A DNA stretch of 64,000 bases from JAQGMJ01 sp036498945 (GCA_036498945.1 DASYEQ010000107.1:1-64000), one strand, 5' to 3'; positions 17,088-26,030 are shown, counted from the first letter of the stretch. Program-made: numbers and translations. Notes: a model not told the origin generated them from the sequence alone.

Positions 17088-18554
17088 TCACACCGGGCGC
17101 CGCACGGCGCGCGCGGCCTCAAGCGCGTCGGCCGGCGGCGTAGCGCCCAGCGGCGGCGCAATGTCCTCCAGTGCACGGCCTTCGGCGTCCACCGCGTAAC
17201 GCCAGGCCGCCAGCCCGGCACCTATCACCAGCACCGCGCCGACGGCGTAGCCGATGGCCACCGCGCCGCGGCTGCCGCTTTCGATCAGCGCGCCGAACAG
17301 GGCCGGCGCGGCAAAGCCACCGGCGCCGGTACCGATGGCGTAGAACACCGAGATCGCCAGCGCACGCGTCTCCAGCGGAAACACCTCGCTGACGGTCAGA
17401 TAGGCCGAACTGGCGGCCGCCGAAGCAAGGAAAAACACGACCGACCAGCACAGTGCCTGCGTGGCCGGCGTCAGCCAGCCCTGCATGAAGGCCCAGCCGG
17501 TGAACAGCAGCCCCACGCCCGAGCAGACGTAGGTGAAGCCGATCATGCGCCGGCGGCCGATGCGGTCGAACAAGGGGCCGAGCAGCAATGGCCCCAGCAC
17601 GTTGCCCAGGGCGAAGGGAAAGATGTACAACGCCACGCGATCCCCGGCCACGCCATAAAACTTCGTCAGCACCAGGGCATAGGTGAAAAAGATCGCGTTG
17701 TAGAAAAACGCCTGCGCGATCATCAAGGCCAGCGCCACCAGGCTGCGCTGCCGGTAGTGGCGGAACAGCACGCCGGCGACTTCCGTCAGCGTCGGCAATG
17801 CGCGGCCCTGGTAGGGTGCGCCCGGCGCCACCGGCGTCAGCGGCCCATGACGTTGTTCGATCCCCGCCTCGACAGCGGCAACGATGTCTTCGGCTTCCCC
17901 GGCGCGCCCGTGGGTGATCAGCCAGCGCGGGCTCTCGGGCACGTCGCGGCGCACCAGCAGCATGGCCGCCGCCAGCACTGCGCCCAGGGCGAAGCCGGCG
18001 CGCCAGCCCATCGCCGGGCCCAGCACGCGCGGGTCGAGCAGGACCAGGCTCATGCCGGCGCCCAGCGCCGCGCCCAGCCAGAAGCTGCCGTTGATCGCCA
18101 GGTTCACCTGGCCGCGCAGGCGCGCCGGGATCAGTTCGTCGATGGCGGAGTTGATGGCGGCGTATTCACCGCCGATGCCCAAGCCGGTGAGCACGCGGCA
18201 GAGCGCAAAGAAGGCGAAGTCAGGCGCGGCGGCGGTGGCCAGCGTCGCCACCATATAGAGGCCGAGGGTAACCAGGAACAGGCGCTTGCGCCCCAGCCTG
18301 TCGGTGAGGCGGCCGAACAGGAGGGCGCCGATCACCGCGCCCCCGACGTACAGCGAGCCGGCCCAGCCGACCTGCGCCGCGCTCAGGCCCAGCGCATCCG
18401 GGCGCTGCAGTGCCGCGCCGATCGACCCCACCAGGGTGACTTCGAGGCCGTCCAGCACCCAGGCCACTCCGAGCGCGATCACCACGCGCCAATGCCAGGC
18501 GGACCAGGGCAAGCGATCGAGGCGGGCGGGAATGGCGCCGGAGGGGACGGACAT
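17088..18554 (-). CDS. MFS transporter, sugar/aromatic acid porter type
   Basis: A 488-residue twelve-helix carrier with GRLTDRLGRKRLF (motif A), RVLTGLGIGGEYAAINSAIDELIPARLRGQ and the second-half FDRIGRRRMIGF repeat, as in the sugar porter and aromatic acid/H+ symporter families. ATG 18554 is chosen; an alternative at 18578 adds MSACISAR. Neither start has a clear ribosome site, and both lie inside a 24-base tandem duplication. It is separated by 10 bases from udgX downstream but has no evident functional tie. Confidence 0.8.
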   Translation of the reverse strand: MSVPSGAIPARLDRLPWSAWHWRVVIALGVAWVLDGLEVTLVGSIGAALQRPDALGLSAAQVGWAGSLYVGGAVIGALLFGRLTDRLGRKRLFLVTLGLYMVATLATAAAPDFAFFALCRVLTGLGIGGEYAAINSAIDELIPARLRGQVNLAINGSFWLGAALGAGMSLVLLDPRVLGPAMGWRAGFALGAVLAAAMLLVRRDVPESPRWLITHGRAGEAEDIVAAVEAGIEQRHGPLTPVAPGAPYQGRALPTLTEVAGVLFRHYRQRSLVALALMIAQAFFYNAIFFTYALVLTKFYGVAGDRVALYIFPFALGNVLGPLLLGPLFDRIGRRRMIGFTYVCSGVGLLFTGWAFMQGWLTPATQALCWSVVFFLASAAASSAYLTVSEVFPLETRALAISVFYAIGTGAGGFAAPALFGALIESGSRGAVAIGYAVGAVLVIGAGLAAWRYAVDAEGRALEDIAPPLGATPPADALEAARAVRRPV

Positions 18555-18593
18555 GCGGGCTGATATGCAGGCGGACATGCGGGCTGATATGCA
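18549..18593. repeat. 24-base tandem duplication across the MFS start
   Basis: GGACATGCGGGCTGATATGCA occurs at 18549-18569 and again at 18573-18593, a period of 24 bases. Each copy contains one potential start codon of the minus-strand MFS gene, so the duplication offers two starts eight codons apart. Confidence 0.9.
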
Positions 18594-18716
18594 ATCGGCG
18601 TTCCGGGCCTGGAGAGTTGTTTCGACCTCATTAGAGGCAGTGCGAAACGGCGGAAGTTCCGGCTCGCCTCATGCCATGCGCTACACTGCCCGTTTCGCCG
18701 CCGCGCAGCATTACCG

Positions 18717-19670
18717 ATGTCCCAAAATAGAACGGTCGCAGAACAGACCGCCGCAATAGAGACAGCCGCCGCCGCTTTTGACCCGCAAGCCGGGCAGCGC
18801 GGCGCCTATGTGCTGCTGCTGGTGACGCCGCTTCTCTTCGTCACCAACTACCTGACCGCGCGCGTCTGCGTGCCGCTGATTCCGCCGCTTACGCTGGCCT
18901 TCCTGCGCTGGGGCTTCACCGCGCTGCTGGCGGGCGCGGTGGCCTGGCCGCTGCTGCGTCGTCATGCAGGCGCGGCGGCAGCCGAATGGCGCGACCTGCT
19001 GCTGCTCGGCGCCATCGGCATGGCCCTGTGCGGCGCTTCCGCCTACGAGGCGGCAAAGACCACGGTGGCGGTGAACATCGGCCTGATCTACGCGGCTTCG
19101 CCGGCGATGATCGCCATCCTTGCGCGTTTCATGTTCAACGAGCGCATGGGGCGGCGCCAGGTGGCAGGCATGGGCGCCTGCCTGGCCGGGGTGCTGTGGA
19201 TCGTCGCGCGCGGCGATCCGCTTTCGCTGCTGCAATTGCGCTTCGTGCCGGGCGACCTGTGGTCGCTTGCCGGTTCGATCGGCTGGGCGGTGTATTCGGC
19301 ATTGCTTAAGCAGCGCCGTGGCAGTCTGCCCCCATCGGTGCGTTTCGTCTGGCTGTGCGTGGCCGGGGCGGTAGTGCTGGTGCCCCTGTCCGCGTGGGAA
19401 CTGGCGCGCGTGCCGGCCTTGTGGTCGTTCAAGGCGGCGCTCTACGTGGCGCTGCTGGTGGTGGTGGCGAGCTTCGGCGCCTACCAGGCCTACGACCGCG
19501 TGCAGCGTGTATTGGGCGCGGCGCGCACCGGCATCATCATGTACCTGGGGCCGGTCTACGCGGCGTTCCTCGCCTGGGTCCTGCTGGGCGAGGAACTGCA
19601 CCCGTTCCATGCGGTAGGCGCGGCGCTGGTGCTGGGCGGCGTCTATCTGGTGAGCCGGCGCGGCCGGTAA
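18717..19670 (+). CDS. EamA/DMT-family transporter
   Basis: A 317-residue protein with ten hydrophobic segments in two EamA halves, for example FLRWGFTALLAGAVAW in the first and LGPVYAAFLAWVLLGEELHPFHAVGAALVLGGVYL at the end of the second. DMT-family proteins usually export amino acids or metabolites. The start at 18717 gives a 25-residue hydrophilic N-terminus. It is transcribed alone, divergent from the MFS gene. The substrate is unknown. Confidence 0.82.
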   Translation: MSQNRTVAEQTAAIETAAAAFDPQAGQRGAYVLLLVTPLLFVTNYLTARVCVPLIPPLTLAFLRWGFTALLAGAVAWPLLRRHAGAAAAEWRDLLLLGAIGMALCGASAYEAAKTTVAVNIGLIYAASPAMIAILARFMFNERMGRRQVAGMGACLAGVLWIVARGDPLSLLQLRFVPGDLWSLAGSIGWAVYSALLKQRRGSLPPSVRFVWLCVAGAVVLVPLSAWELARVPALWSFKAALYVALLVVVASFGAYQAYDRVQRVLGAARTGIIMYLGPVYAAFLAWVLLGEELHPFHAVGAALVLGGVYLVSRRGR

Positions 19671-19691
19671 CGCTTGGCGCGAACGACAAAA

Positions 19692-19722
19692 GGCATCCCC
19701 GATGGCAGGCACCGGGGATGCC
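19692..19722. terminator. Bidirectional hairpin between EamA and the repeat-protein gene
   Basis: GGCATCCCCG (19692-19701) pairs with CGGGGATGCC (19713-19722) around an 11-base loop. It lies 20 bases after the EamA stop and 34 bases beyond the stop of the converging minus-strand gene. AAAA at its left edge gives a short U-run for the leftward transcript. Confidence 0.7.
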
Positions 19723-19755
19723 GGGTGACGCTTGAGATAATGCGGCCTTGAGGGC

Positions 19756-21315
19756 TTAGTGGTGCGTGTCCTTCACGGCCACATCCTGGCTGTGGTTAGG
19801 ATTTGCATGGTCATTGCCGGAGCTGTGGTGAAAACCGCCGCCGGTACTGGCGCTGGTGCTGCCGTGCAGTGAAGCGGACGAGCCGCCGGCCTGATGGCCC
19901 CAGTCCTTGGCGCCGCTGTTGTTGTTCTGATGGCCAAAATCCTTGCCGCCGTCATGCTCGTGCATCGCGACCTGGTCGACGTGGCCGCTACCCTGGCTGC
20001 CTTGATGCATGCCCTGATGGTCGTTGCGCAGGTCGTTGCGGTCCTGGTGCAGGTCATGCGCGTCTCCGCGGCGGTCGGCAACGTCCTTCCTCAGGTCGCC
20101 ACGCTGTTGGTGCAGATCGTTACGCTCGGAACGGATGTCGGCGTTGGTCTGCGCCAGGGTGTGGGCGTCGCGGTGTTCCGTGCGCAGGTCGCCGTGCAGC
20201 TCGGTACGGTCGTTCTTCACGGCCGCCTGGTTGCCGGCGGTCCGGTCGGCGGCCAGCTGGTTACGGTCGTTGTAGACCTCACGCGCGGCGGCGCGCTGGG
20301 CCTGGTCTTGCCGGAACGTCGCGCCGACGTTGCTGGAGATCTGATTCTTTTCCTGGGTAATGGATTGACGATCGTTTTTTATGTCGGCGGTGTCCTTGCG
20401 GAGGTCGGTGCGGTCACGGGCGACGTCGCGGCGGTCATCCCGCAGGTCATGGTTGTTGCCTTGGCCGTTCTGGCCGCCATGCATGCCGTTGTTGTCGCCG
20501 GGGCCGCGGCCATTGTTGTTGCCCGGACTACGGTTGTCGCCGGGACCACGGCCATTGTTGTTGCCAGGGCCGCGGTTGTCATGGTCACCGTTGCTGGCCA
20601 GGTCGTGGTGCAGTTCACGGCGGTCGCCTCGCAGGTCGCGGACGTCGCCGTGCAGGTCACGCTGGTCCTTGGAGACGTCATGACGGTCGGAGCCGAGTTC
20701 CTTGTTGGTCGACGCCAGGGTCGAACGGGCGCGCGCTTCCGCCTGGGTGTCGGTCTTCAGCTTGGCCTGGTCCTTGGCAATCGCAGCCTGGTTGCCGGCC
20801 TTCTGGTCGAGAGCCAGCTGGTTCTGGTCGTTGAGGATGTCATGGGAGGCGGCTCGCGCAGTCTGATCGTCCTTGAAGGTCTGGCCGACGTCGTGCGAGA
20901 CCTCGTTGCGGTCCTGGGTCAGATCCGTCCGGTCGCTGGCGATGTCGGTGCGGTCCTTGCGGATGTCGGCGATGTCGCCGCGGATTTCGTTACGGTCGCT
21001 ACGGATCGCGGTACGTTCCTGGCTCGCCGGATTGCTGCCGCCGTTGGCCATGCTGCGCAGCCCGTCGCGTTCCTGGGTGACGGGGTTGCCGTTGCCGACG
21101 GTGCTTTCACGGATACGGGTGCTGGTGCTGGTGGAAGCCGAGGTGGAACCGGCGGGAGTGGCAGCCTGCGCCTGTGTACTGGTGGCCGCGTTCGCCTGGC
21201 CGGCGTCGGTCTGCGCGGATTGCGCAAAAATGCTTGGCGTGGCGAGCGCGCATGCCGCACCTACGGCGGCCGCGAGCAGGGATTTTCGAAACATGCAAAG
21301 GTCAGTGCGATCCAT
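19756..21315 (-). CDS. Large exported protein of charged D/R/N/H repeats with internal duplication
   Basis: A 519-residue protein. AAAGGAG seven bases before ATG 21315 fixes the start. The signal peptide is cleaved near FAQ-SA. After a Ser/Thr/Ala-rich stretch come two related blocks, about residues 100-235 and 290-430, each built of short DRxDLRxD-type helical repeats and sharing xDQxxRAAxxxxxNDxNQLAxDxxAGNQAAxxxD. A G/N/P-rich linker (GRGPGDNNG-like, about 238-288) joins them. The C-terminus is His/Gly/Ser-rich. It is probably a periplasmic or surface coiled coil. I recognise no family, and no enzyme motif is visible. Confidence 0.8.
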   Translation of the reverse strand: MDRTDLCMFRKSLLAAAVGAACALATPSIFAQSAQTDAGQANAATSTQAQAATPAGSTSASTSTSTRIRESTVGNGNPVTQERDGLRSMANGGSNPASQERTAIRSDRNEIRGDIADIRKDRTDIASDRTDLTQDRNEVSHDVGQTFKDDQTARAASHDILNDQNQLALDQKAGNQAAIAKDQAKLKTDTQAEARARSTLASTNKELGSDRHDVSKDQRDLHGDVRDLRGDRRELHHDLASNGDHDNRGPGNNNGRGPGDNRSPGNNNGRGPGDNNGMHGGQNGQGNNHDLRDDRRDVARDRTDLRKDTADIKNDRQSITQEKNQISSNVGATFRQDQAQRAAAREVYNDRNQLAADRTAGNQAAVKNDRTELHGDLRTEHRDAHTLAQTNADIRSERNDLHQQRGDLRKDVADRRGDAHDLHQDRNDLRNDHQGMHQGSQGSGHVDQVAMHEHDGGKDFGHQNNNSGAKDWGHQAGGSSASLHGSTSASTGGGFHHSSGNDHANPNHSQDVAVKDTHH

Positions 21316-21429
21316 GATATTGCTCCTTTCGAGAACTATGGGAAGTGGCGGCTTGGCCTTCATCGCTAATAACTGCAAGACTGGATGGGGCTTCGTCCGA
21401 CCGCCGCGGGCGTCCGCTTCGCTTTGGGC

Positions 21430-22200
21430 TTAACGGGATTCCTGCTGAGGATCGCGGACATAGCGATCGTCGGGCACATAGTGGTCGTCGTGCGCGTCGC
21501 GTGCATCGGGGGTGTCGCGTGTGTCGATGCGGCTGGTGCGGTCGTCGCGGTCGTCGCGGGCCTCGCCGCCCGAGTCGCGCGGATCGGCACGGTCCACGCG
21601 CGGGCCGTTGTGGGAATCACGCAGGTCGCCGTGCGCCGGGTGGGTGCCGGCGGTCGCGTCATCCTCGGCGACATAACCCTGCACCAGTCGGTAGAAGCCG
21701 TCGTAGAAATTCGGGTCGGCAATGGTTTCGCGGCTGATCACCTGCAGCACGTTCTCCGAGCCGGTCGGCACCGAGAAGGTGGCGATGCCGACGCCGGCGG
21801 AAACGCCCTGGCGCACCTTCTGCAGCTTGCTTACCTCGCGCGCCGCGCTGGCGAAGACGGTGCTGGTGCCGTTCTTGTTGTCGACACAAGTGGCCTGCAG
21901 GCGAATGGTGACGCTGGTCTTCTCGTCCTTTTGCGCATCCTTGGTGCCGGTCATCACGGCGGAATCGCTGGAACGGTCGAGCATATAGCCCTGTTCGAAA
22001 AACGCGCGCTTGACGTCCCAGCATACGGTGTCGCCACTGCCTTGCAGCGTCTTGCTGAACGGCGTCTTGGAGGAGAACTCGTTGCTGGAGCGTTCGGGCT
22101 TTTTCGCCAGAGCGCAGGTGGAGGAGACGGCGAGCACGATCGCCAGCAGGGGAACCTGGCCAAGCCGGAACAGCCTGTTACGTCGGATTGCATGATGCAT
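21430..22200 (-). CDS. DUF2242 exported protein with Asp/Arg-rich tail
   Basis: A 256-residue protein. ATG 22200 has AGGAG eight bases upstream, while an earlier in-frame start lacks one. It has a signal peptide (near ALA-KK), a DUF2242 domain (about residues 45-165: DTVCWDVKRAFFEQGYMLD, IRLQATCVDNKNGTSTVFASAAREV), and a low-complexity tail of DxRD repeats like those in the downstream exported repeat protein. The two genes are on the same strand, 114 bases apart. DUF2242 proteins are envelope-associated with no assigned role. Confidence 0.8.
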   Translation of the reverse strand: MHHAIRRNRLFRLGQVPLLAIVLAVSSTCALAKKPERSSNEFSSKTPFSKTLQGSGDTVCWDVKRAFFEQGYMLDRSSDSAVMTGTKDAQKDEKTSVTIRLQATCVDNKNGTSTVFASAAREVSKLQKVRQGVSAGVGIATFSVPTGSENVLQVISRETIADPNFYDGFYRLVQGYVAEDDATAGTHPAHGDLRDSHNGPRVDRADPRDSGGEARDDRDDRTSRIDTRDTPDARDAHDDHYVPDDRYVRDPQQESR

Positions 22201-22672
22201 GGACAAATCTCCTGTTGCGTGGGACTCGGACAAATGGTGCGGCGCATCTCGCCGCGCTGCGTTTCACGCCGGCCCCGCGTTTCCCGGGCGGCGCTTGTGA
22301 ATCACGATGCTGATAAGAATTTCCCTTAGGACTTAAGTTCCACCGCGGCCGGAGGCGGTGTAGCGGGCGCTACACTTCCCGCAACAATTGTCAGCGTCGT
22401 CGCCCAGCGACAGCAAAGCCGCGGCTTGGGCGAAACCCCCGGTTTGCCGTCCCGAACCGGTCCATACAGGTTGGACACGGGATGGTGACGGCCGCGCTTG
22501 CGTTAAACTTTGTGTTGACCCGCCGCAACGGCGACACCAAAGCAGAAGCCTCGCCGTTGCCCGCCGGAGACGAAAGCCCGGCTTCGCGATTGCGCTGTAA
22601 CGCGATGTAAATGCGTAAAAGGCTGTAGGAATCCACCGGCACGAACATCAGAACTCAACCCTGCCCATTACC
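22201..22672. promoter_or_regulatory. Divergent intergenic region with an 18-base palindrome
   Basis: This 470-base gap separates the DUF2242 gene from the PaiB-like gene and contains no supportable gene. GTGTAGCG-GG-CGCTACAC at 22358-22375 is a perfect inverted repeat (8-base arms), the size of a dimeric regulator site. I found no -24/-12 element upstream of either flanking gene. Confidence 0.5.
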
Positions 22673-23299
22673 ATGTACCTGCCCAAGCATTTCGAGATCA
22701 CCGAGGACGCGCCGGCGCTGGAAATCATGCGCGCGCACAATTTCGCCATGCTGGTGAGCAACGACGACGCGGGTATGCCGTTCGTCAGCCACCTGCCGCT
22801 GGTGGGCGAAAAGCAGGGCGACACGATCCGCATCGAGGGGCATGTCGCCAAACCGAATCCGCATTGGCGCTATCTGCAGGCGCGGCCGCAGGTGCTGGCG
22901 GTGTTCCAGGGGCCGCATGCCTACATGTCGCCCCAGGTCTATCCGGATCTGGCGCGTGTGCCGACCTGGAGCTACATCGCCGTGCATGCCCACGGCGAGG
23001 CGCGGCTGATCGAGGACGCCGAAGGCAAGGACGCGCTGCTCAAGCGCCTGATCGGCGTTCATGAGCCGGCCTACGCGCAGCAGTGGCGCGACCTGGGCGA
23101 GGAGTTCCAGCAAAAGATGCTGATGGGCATCGTCGGCTTCGCCATTACGGTCACGAAACTCGAAAGCAAGTTCAAGATCAACCAGCATCGCCCCGAAGCG
23201 CACGCCGCCATGCACGAGGCCTACAGCAAGGGCACGCCGGATGAGCAGGCACTGGCGCGCTGGATGGAGCGCCTCGGCCACAAGGGCCTGAAAACCTGA
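22673..23299 (+). CDS. PaiB-family FMN-binding protein
   Basis: A 208-residue protein with the PaiB signature: MYLPKHFEITEDAPALEIMRAHNFAMLVS at the start, HWRYLQARPQVLAVFQGPHAYMSPQVY in the middle, and GIVGFAITVTKLESKFKINQH near the end. PaiB proteins have a split-barrel FMN-binding fold. In Bacillus PaiB is a negative regulator of sporulation and protease genes, so the regulatory label is inherited. The stop overlaps the tadA start (TGATG), so the two are probably translationally coupled. Confidence 0.88.
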   Translation: MYLPKHFEITEDAPALEIMRAHNFAMLVSNDDAGMPFVSHLPLVGEKQGDTIRIEGHVAKPNPHWRYLQARPQVLAVFQGPHAYMSPQVYPDLARVPTWSYIAVHAHGEARLIEDAEGKDALLKRLIGVHEPAYAQQWRDLGEEFQQKMLMGIVGFAITVTKLESKFKINQHRPEAHAAMHEAYSKGTPDEQALARWMERLGHKGLKT

Positions 23300-23787
23300 T
23301 GCAGTCTCCGCAAGAGCAGATGATGCGCCTGGCGCTTGCAGCCGCGCGCGAAGCGCAAGCGCTGGGCGAGGTGCCGGTGGGCGCGGTGCTGGTGCGCGAA
23401 GGGCAGGTGATCGCCAGCGGCTTCAACCGGCCGATCAGCGCGCACGACCCGTCCGCGCATGCCGAGATGTGCGCCCTGCGGGCGGCGGCGGAAATTCTCG
23501 GCAACTACCGCCTGCCCGATTGCGAGCTTTACGTGACCCTGGAGCCTTGCGCGATGTGCGCCGGCGCCATGCTGCATGCACGCCTGAAAAAAGTCATATT
23601 CGGTACGCATGATCCGAAGACCGGTGCCTGCGGCTCGGTGATCGACCTGTTCGCCGAACCGCGCCTGAATCACCAGACCACGGTTGAGGGCGGGGTGCTG
23701 GCGCAGGAGTGTGGTGACCTGCTGCGCGCGTTTTTCGCCGCGCGCCGCAACGCCGCCAAACCAGCGGCCAATGAAGGGCAGGAATGA
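23299..23787 (+). CDS. tadA: tRNA-specific adenosine deaminase TadA
   Basis: A 162-residue enzyme that converts A34 to inosine in tRNA-Arg(ACG). The catalytic zinc site is complete: HAE at residues 54-56 and PCAMC at 83-87. Typical TadA segments are also present (GEVPVGAVLV at the start and KKVIFGTHDPKTGACGS). The length matches the family. Its ATG overlaps the stop of the PaiB-like gene and it is followed by an LD-carboxypeptidase gene after 28 bases. Confidence 0.94.
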   Translation: MQSPQEQMMRLALAAAREAQALGEVPVGAVLVREGQVIASGFNRPISAHDPSAHAEMCALRAAAEILGNYRLPDCELYVTLEPCAMCAGAMLHARLKKVIFGTHDPKTGACGSVIDLFAEPRLNHQTTVEGGVLAQECGDLLRAFFAARRNAAKPAANEGQE

Positions 23788-23815
23788 AAAAAAGCACGGC
23801 AGGGAGACATTGAAG

Positions 23816-24709
23816 ATGGCGCGCAAGCCCGCGCTCGGCCTGATCGCGCCTTCCGGCCAGGTAATCGATCTCGAGGCGCTGGAACGCGGCATCGCCTATT
23901 TTCGCGCGCGCGGCTGGCGCGTGGTGGCGCCGGCGGCGATCAGGCGCAAATACCAGCGTTTCGCCGGCGAGGACGACGCGCGCCTGGCCGCCTTGCACGC
24001 GATGGCGGCGAACACCGACGTGAAGCTGGTGCTGGCGGCACGCGGCAGTTACGGCCTGTCGCGCCTGCTGCCGCGTATCGATTACAAGCTGCTCGCGCAA
24101 TCCGGCCAGCGCTACATCGGCCACAGTGATTTCACCGCGCTCCTGTGCGCCAACCTGGCGCGCGCGGGCATCGCGGGTTTTTCGGGCCCGATGGCCTGCT
24201 ACGACTTCGGCGCCGCGCACCACAGCCATTTCACCGAGCAGCATTTCTGGCGCATGCTCGACGAAGGGCGCGACGAGATCGAAGTAGCGGGGGGCAGCAT
24301 CGTCGCTGCGCGCATCAAGGGTCGTCTGTGGGGCGGCAACCTGGCGATGATCGCCTCGCTCGTGGGCACGCCCTACCTGCCGCGCATGCGCGGCGGCCTC
24401 TTGTATCTGGAGGACATCAGCGAGCATCCCTACCGCGTCGAGCGCATGCTGCTGCAATTGCACCAGGCCGGCATATTGCGCCAGCAGCGCGCGCTGCTGC
24501 TGGGGGACTTCTCCGGCTACAAACTGGCGCCGCACGACAACGGCTACAGCTTCGAGGCCATGGTCGATCACCTGCGCGGCGTGCTCGACATTCCGGTGCT
24601 GACCGGCTTGCCCTTCGGCCACGTGCGCGACAAGCTCACCCTGCCGTTCGGCGGCCGCGCGCTGCTGGCGGCGGAGCAGGGCGGCTGGCGCCTCGCCTAC
24701 GAGGCGTAG
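23816..24709 (+). CDS. ldcA: LD-carboxypeptidase (LdcA, peptidase S66)
   Basis: A 297-residue cytoplasmic enzyme that removes the terminal D-Ala from murein tetrapeptides during cell-wall recycling. The ATG at 23816 follows AGGGAG. S66 motifs are ARGSYGLSRLLPRID and the nucleophile elbow IGHSDFTAL (Ser about residue 104). The Glu/His partners lie in the second domain (LYLEDISEHPYRVERML and LPFGHVRDKLTLPFGG). It probably belongs to the PaiB-tadA transcription unit. Confidence 0.9.
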   Translation: MARKPALGLIAPSGQVIDLEALERGIAYFRARGWRVVAPAAIRRKYQRFAGEDDARLAALHAMAANTDVKLVLAARGSYGLSRLLPRIDYKLLAQSGQRYIGHSDFTALLCANLARAGIAGFSGPMACYDFGAAHHSHFTEQHFWRMLDEGRDEIEVAGGSIVAARIKGRLWGGNLAMIASLVGTPYLPRMRGGLLYLEDISEHPYRVERMLLQLHQAGILRQQRALLLGDFSGYKLAPHDNGYSFEAMVDHLRGVLDIPVLTGLPFGHVRDKLTLPFGGRALLAAEQGGWRLAYEA

Positions 24710-24716
24710 TTCATCG

Positions 24717-25034
24717 TTATAGCGGGGAGAACGACACCGATTTGAGGATGCGGCTTTCCTGCGTCAGGTGCGCGCCCATCTCGGCGCTGCGCCGCAGGTA
24801 CTCCTTGAACGCCGGATCGGCCATCAGCGCATCACGCTTTTGCTCGCGCTCGCCCTGGCTGGCGTACTGCCACACGTGCACCACCTGGTTGAGCGTACCC
24901 ACCTCACTGGTGGCGTAGAACACCGGCTCGCCGCAGTGCTTCACCTGGGTTGGGTGGCCGTACTCCTCGTACATTTTCAGCCAGGCGGGCAGCTTGCCCG
25001 GGTGCAGGGTGTAGATGCGCAGGTCGAATATCAT
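24717..25034 (-). CDS. NIPSNAP-family protein
   Basis: A 105-residue protein starting at MIFDLRIYTLHPGK, the typical N-terminus of bacterial NIPSNAP (dimeric alpha/beta barrel) proteins. It continues with VVHVWQYASQGEREQKRDALMADPAFKEYL, also characteristic. An upstream in-frame start would add 18 residues but lies in the promoter region. The family has no firm biochemical role. The gene converges on ldcA with a seven-base gap and diverges from aroE. Confidence 0.85.
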   Translation of the reverse strand: MIFDLRIYTLHPGKLPAWLKMYEEYGHPTQVKHCGEPVFYATSEVGTLNQVVHVWQYASQGEREQKRDALMADPAFKEYLRRSAEMGAHLTQESRILKSVSFSPL

Positions 25035-25172
25035 CGCGGTCCTCGAATAAGGGGGTTGGGAAGGCAAAGGCGGGTAAAATATTTGCACCGGAGCGGCACG
25101 ATGCGCGCGTTTTTCGCACCGGCCATGTTAGCAAGGCCCGACTGAATTTCCTATTCAACCCTGACTATAGCA

Positions 25173-26030
25173 ATGACCCAAACTCCGCCACGCGCCTGCG
25201 TCATGGGCCACCCGGTCGCCCATTCGCGCTCGCCGATGATCCACGGCTACTGGCTGAAGCAACTCGGCATCGCCGGCTCCTACGAACTGCAGGACCTGAC
25301 GGAGGAGCAGTTTCCGGGCTTCGTTGCCGGCTTCGCGAAAAACGGCTTCGTCGGCGGCAACGTCACCGTGCCGCACAAGGAAGTGGCCTTCCGCCTGGCG
25401 CAACGCCGCGACGAGGCCGCCGAGGCCATCGGCGCGGTCAACGTGCTGTGGCTGAAAGACGGTGAACTGGTGGGCGGCAATTCCGACACCCACGGCTTCA
25501 TCGGCAACCTCGACCACGCCGCCTCGGGCTGGGACATAAAGGGCGGGCTGGCGGTGATCCTCGGCGCCGGCGGCGCCTCGCGCTCGGCGGTGTACGCGTT
25601 CGCCCACCGCGGCATCGAGGTGGCCATCGTCAACCGCAACCTGGATCGCGCCCGCGAACTGGCCGCGCATTTCGGCCACATCGGCCCGAAAATCAGCGTG
25701 CACACCTACGACGATCTGCCGCAACTGCTGCCGCGTACCGACGTGCTGGTCAACTGCACCTCCTGCGGGATGGTCGGCAAGCCGCGCCTGGAAATCGACC
25801 TGGCGCCGCTCAAGCTCTCCGCCGTGGTCTACGACGTCGTCTACGTGCCGCTGGATACCGAGTTGCTCACCGAAGCGAAAAGACGCGGCCATCGCACCGT
25901 CGACGGCCTTGGCATGCTGCTGGAGCAGGCCGGCTACGGCTTCGAGAAATGGTTCGGCGTGCTGCCGCAGGTCACGCCCGAACTGCGCGCCATGCTGGAA
26001 GCGGACATCCGCGCCAAGACGCCGCAATAG
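25173..26030 (+). CDS. aroE: Shikimate dehydrogenase family (AroE-like)
   Basis: A 285-residue NADP-dependent shikimate/quinate dehydrogenase type enzyme. The substrate Lys is K69 in NVTVPHKE, the partner Asp is D105 in GGNSDTHGF, and the nucleotide loop GAGGAS is at 131-136. It ends with the family helix VDGLGMLLEQAGYGFEKWFG. Being directly upstream of a branched-chain-type ABC operon rather than with aro genes suggests it may be a catabolic (quinate/shikimate) paralogue and not the biosynthetic copy. Confidence 0.85.
   Translation: MTQTPPRACVMGHPVAHSRSPMIHGYWLKQLGIAGSYELQDLTEEQFPGFVAGFAKNGFVGGNVTVPHKEVAFRLAQRRDEAAEAIGAVNVLWLKDGELVGGNSDTHGFIGNLDHAASGWDIKGGLAVILGAGGASRSAVYAFAHRGIEVAIVNRNLDRARELAAHFGHIGPKISVHTYDDLPQLLPRTDVLVNCTSCGMVGKPRLEIDLAPLKLSAVVYDVVYVPLDTELLTEAKRRGHRTVDGLGMLLEQAGYGFEKWFGVLPQVTPELRAMLEADIRAKTPQ

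Noticed and set aside
22388..22600. 70-codon plus-strand frame before the PaiB-like gene
   Set aside because: Its composition and lack of a ribosome site give no support.
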